The notes under the pieces were generated by a model that saw only the letters and a list, made by a program, of their open reading frames with translations, was not told the origin of the DNA and ran no database searches. Positions 51,420 through 52,401 of a stretch of DNA of 52,401 nucleotides are shown here, one piece after another (the first letter of the stretch is position 1; each line of letters starts with the position of its first letter). Made by a program: the position numbers and the translations under genes. The stretch covers positions 1 through 52,401 of the forward strand of contig CAMCFN010000025.1 of assembly GCA_945874145.1 (NCBI GenBank), given 5' to 3'. The DNA is from Akkermansia muciniphila. Its GTDB lineage: Bacteria > Verrucomicrobiota > Verrucomicrobiia > Limisphaerales > SXTU01.

Positions 51420-52085
51420 ATGAAAAAATGGTCCTTCGTCGTCGCCGCACTCTACGGACTGCTCTTGGCGGCATTGTTTATCCCAGTGGCCGCCATTGCG
51501 TGCATGAAGAAGTGGGAAGTAGATATGAAGTGGCCTGCTGAAGCGCTTCTCCACTGGGAGTTCTGGAGCATCATCACCGTGCTGGCCATCGCCCAGTTTG
51601 CTTTGCTGCGCATTCCCGTGGAGATGGCTCACCGCCGACCCGTGAAACAGCGCTCGCTCTGGACCACAGTCATCACGGCAGCGCTCATGATGGGCTTGCT
51701 GGTGTTTGGCGCTGGCGCGTCACTTTGGGAATGCATCTCTATTATCACAAAGATTGAGGGCTGGGACAATGGCCTGTGGCTGGTAATCGCGCTTGCGCTG
51801 ACTAGCTGGGGGGGATGGGCCATTTACTTCTACCGCTCCACCCAGACTGCCGCGCCAGAAATGCAGATGAGCCGCATGAAGCGCCACTTGTGGACCGGCA
51901 GCATCCTCGAACTGCTGGTTGCTGTTCCCACGCACATCGTTGTGCGCCAGCGGGACATTTGTTGCGCAGGGTTCCACACTTTTCTCGGTCTCACCTGCGG
52001 CATCTCAGTCATGCTCTTCGCCTTTGGCCCCGCCGTGTATTTCCTCTTTGTCGAAAGGTGGAAGCGCCTGCATCCCGAAGCTTGA
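51420..52085 (+). CDS. Multi-pass membrane protein of unknown function
   Basis: A 221-residue protein. About five hydrophobic helices; a CC pair (DICCAGFH) and WKRLHPEA at the cytoplasmic end. It follows the tandem paralogues by 13 bases and is probably co-transcribed. No family recognised. A C-rich, G-poor tract starts just after the stop. Confidence 0.65.
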   Translation: MKKWSFVVAALYGLLLAALFIPVAAIACMKKWEVDMKWPAEALLHWEFWSIITVLAIAQFALLRIPVEMAHRRPVKQRSLWTTVITAALMMGLLVFGAGASLWECISIITKIEGWDNGLWLVIALALTSWGGWAIYFYRSTQTAAPEMQMSRMKRHLWTGSILELLVAVPTHIVVRQRDICCAGFHTFLGLTCGISVMLFAFGPAVYFLFVERWKRLHPEA

Positions 52086-52107
52086 GAACTCCGCCCCTAA
52101 GCTATGT

Positions 52108-52219
52108 CTCCCCACCCAAACCAACCGCTCCAAATCACCACGGACATTCTCCACCCCCACACGACAACCACCAACCACACCCCCATGAACATTACACCCC
52201 ACCAAACCACAGAACCCCG
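52108..52219 (+). terminator. C-rich, G-poor tract, candidate Rho-utilisation (rut) region
   Basis: Only six G in 112 bases on the plus strand against more than 50 C, with no hairpin. It lies about 20 bases after a stop codon. This composition is what rut sites look like; the call is by composition only. No gene is seen in the rest of 52086-52289. Confidence 0.35.
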
Positions 52220-52289
52220 CCTCGCCTCGTTACCTCAACTCATTCCCCTGCTAGGCGGCGCAATTTCTTTTCTGTAAAAGCAGCGATCA

Positions 52290-52401
52290 TCAGGTTGCGG
52301 GTTGGGTCACTGGTTCCATGTTGAGGTAGATTTTTCCGGTTTCCCAGTCGTCGCTGGTCTCGGCCAGGAGGGCGGCGATTAAGCGCAGGAGGGATTTTTC
52401 A
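52290..52401 (-). CDS. IS256-type (mutator) transposase C-terminus, cut by window edge
   Basis: 36 codons on the minus strand, entering at 52400 and ending at a TGA (complement of 52290-52292). SLLRLIAALLAETSDDWETG and then KIYLNME match the very conserved C-terminal end of IS256-family transposases. The rest lies right of the window. A possible IS end (AT-rich CTTTTACAGAAAAGAAATTG on the minus strand, about 52262-52281) follows the stop. Confidence 0.75.
   Translation of the reverse strand, partial: EKSLLRLIAALLAETSDDWETGKIYLNMEPVTQPAT

Noticed and set aside
1..52401. CRISPR arrays, riboswitches, rRNA and a replication origin
   Set aside because: I saw no regularly spaced repeats, no recognisable riboswitch core, no rRNA and no DnaA-box cluster. 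A subtle riboswitch could be missed by eye.

Overview
The window looks like a chromosomal segment of a GC-rich Gram-negative bacterium of the Planctomycetes-Verrucomicrobia group, most likely Verrucomicrobiota. This rests on the paired DUF1549/DUF1553 cytochrome-type and DUF1501 exported proteins, a very large exported glycoside-hydrolase/beta-propeller protein, a Tat-exported mannonate-dehydratase-like protein, and archaeal-type phosphoglycerate mutase. No rRNA is present, so the assignment is inference.

Left end (1-4140): an array of RHS polymorphic-toxin cassettes. Two RHS cores, alignable without gaps over about 846 bases, carry different C-terminal toxin-like domains. Each is followed within 4 bases by a small candidate immunity gene (a BamE/SmpA-like lipoprotein; a two-helix membrane protein). 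A decayed third core fragment follows.

4141-16120: a surface-glycan island of ten genes on mixed strands. It holds several GT-A glycosyltransferases, a DUF115/sialyltransferase-like protein, three SAM methyltransferases (one FkbM), a GT-B-like transferase and two polysaccharide-pyruvyl-transferase domains. Several proteins are two-domain fusions. A 740-base non-coding stretch follows.

16863-21656: housekeeping genes: tRNA-Pro(UGG), an unknown helical protein, apgM, tig (trigger factor) and an NDP-sugar nucleotidyltransferase, with clear hairpin terminators.

21785-31036: a Tat-exported mannonate-dehydratase-like protein and a 2299-residue exported carbohydrate-active protein, bracketed by a direct segmental duplication. 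The last 33 codons of a second tig, its terminator and a second nucleotidyltransferase (about 93% identical) recur at 29972-30919, including a 132-base stretch that is identical by eye.

31062-40616: a membrane-anchored GH32/43-like propeller protein; an ECF-sigma operon with a small membrane protein and a Spy-like protein; a low-complexity Arg/Pro/Gly-rich secreted protein; and the DUF1549/1553 and DUF1501 pair.

40640-47149: a six-gene minus-strand exopolysaccharide operon (O-antigen-ligase/polymerase-like protein, membrane GT2, two tandem FemAB-like transferases, two NodB-fold deacetylase-like proteins).

47274-52401: a YaeI-like metallophosphoesterase, hisD, a lipoprotein whose 5' end carries a perfect 16-bp palindrome, three small multi-pass membrane proteins, a C-rich G-poor (rut-like) tract, and the C-terminus of an IS256-type transposase running off the right edge.

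Main themes are cell-surface polysaccharide building and breakdown, and RHS toxin diversification. The best candidates for something undescribed are the two RHS tips with their putative immunity proteins, and the duplication-bracketed mannonate-dehydratase/giant-protein island.
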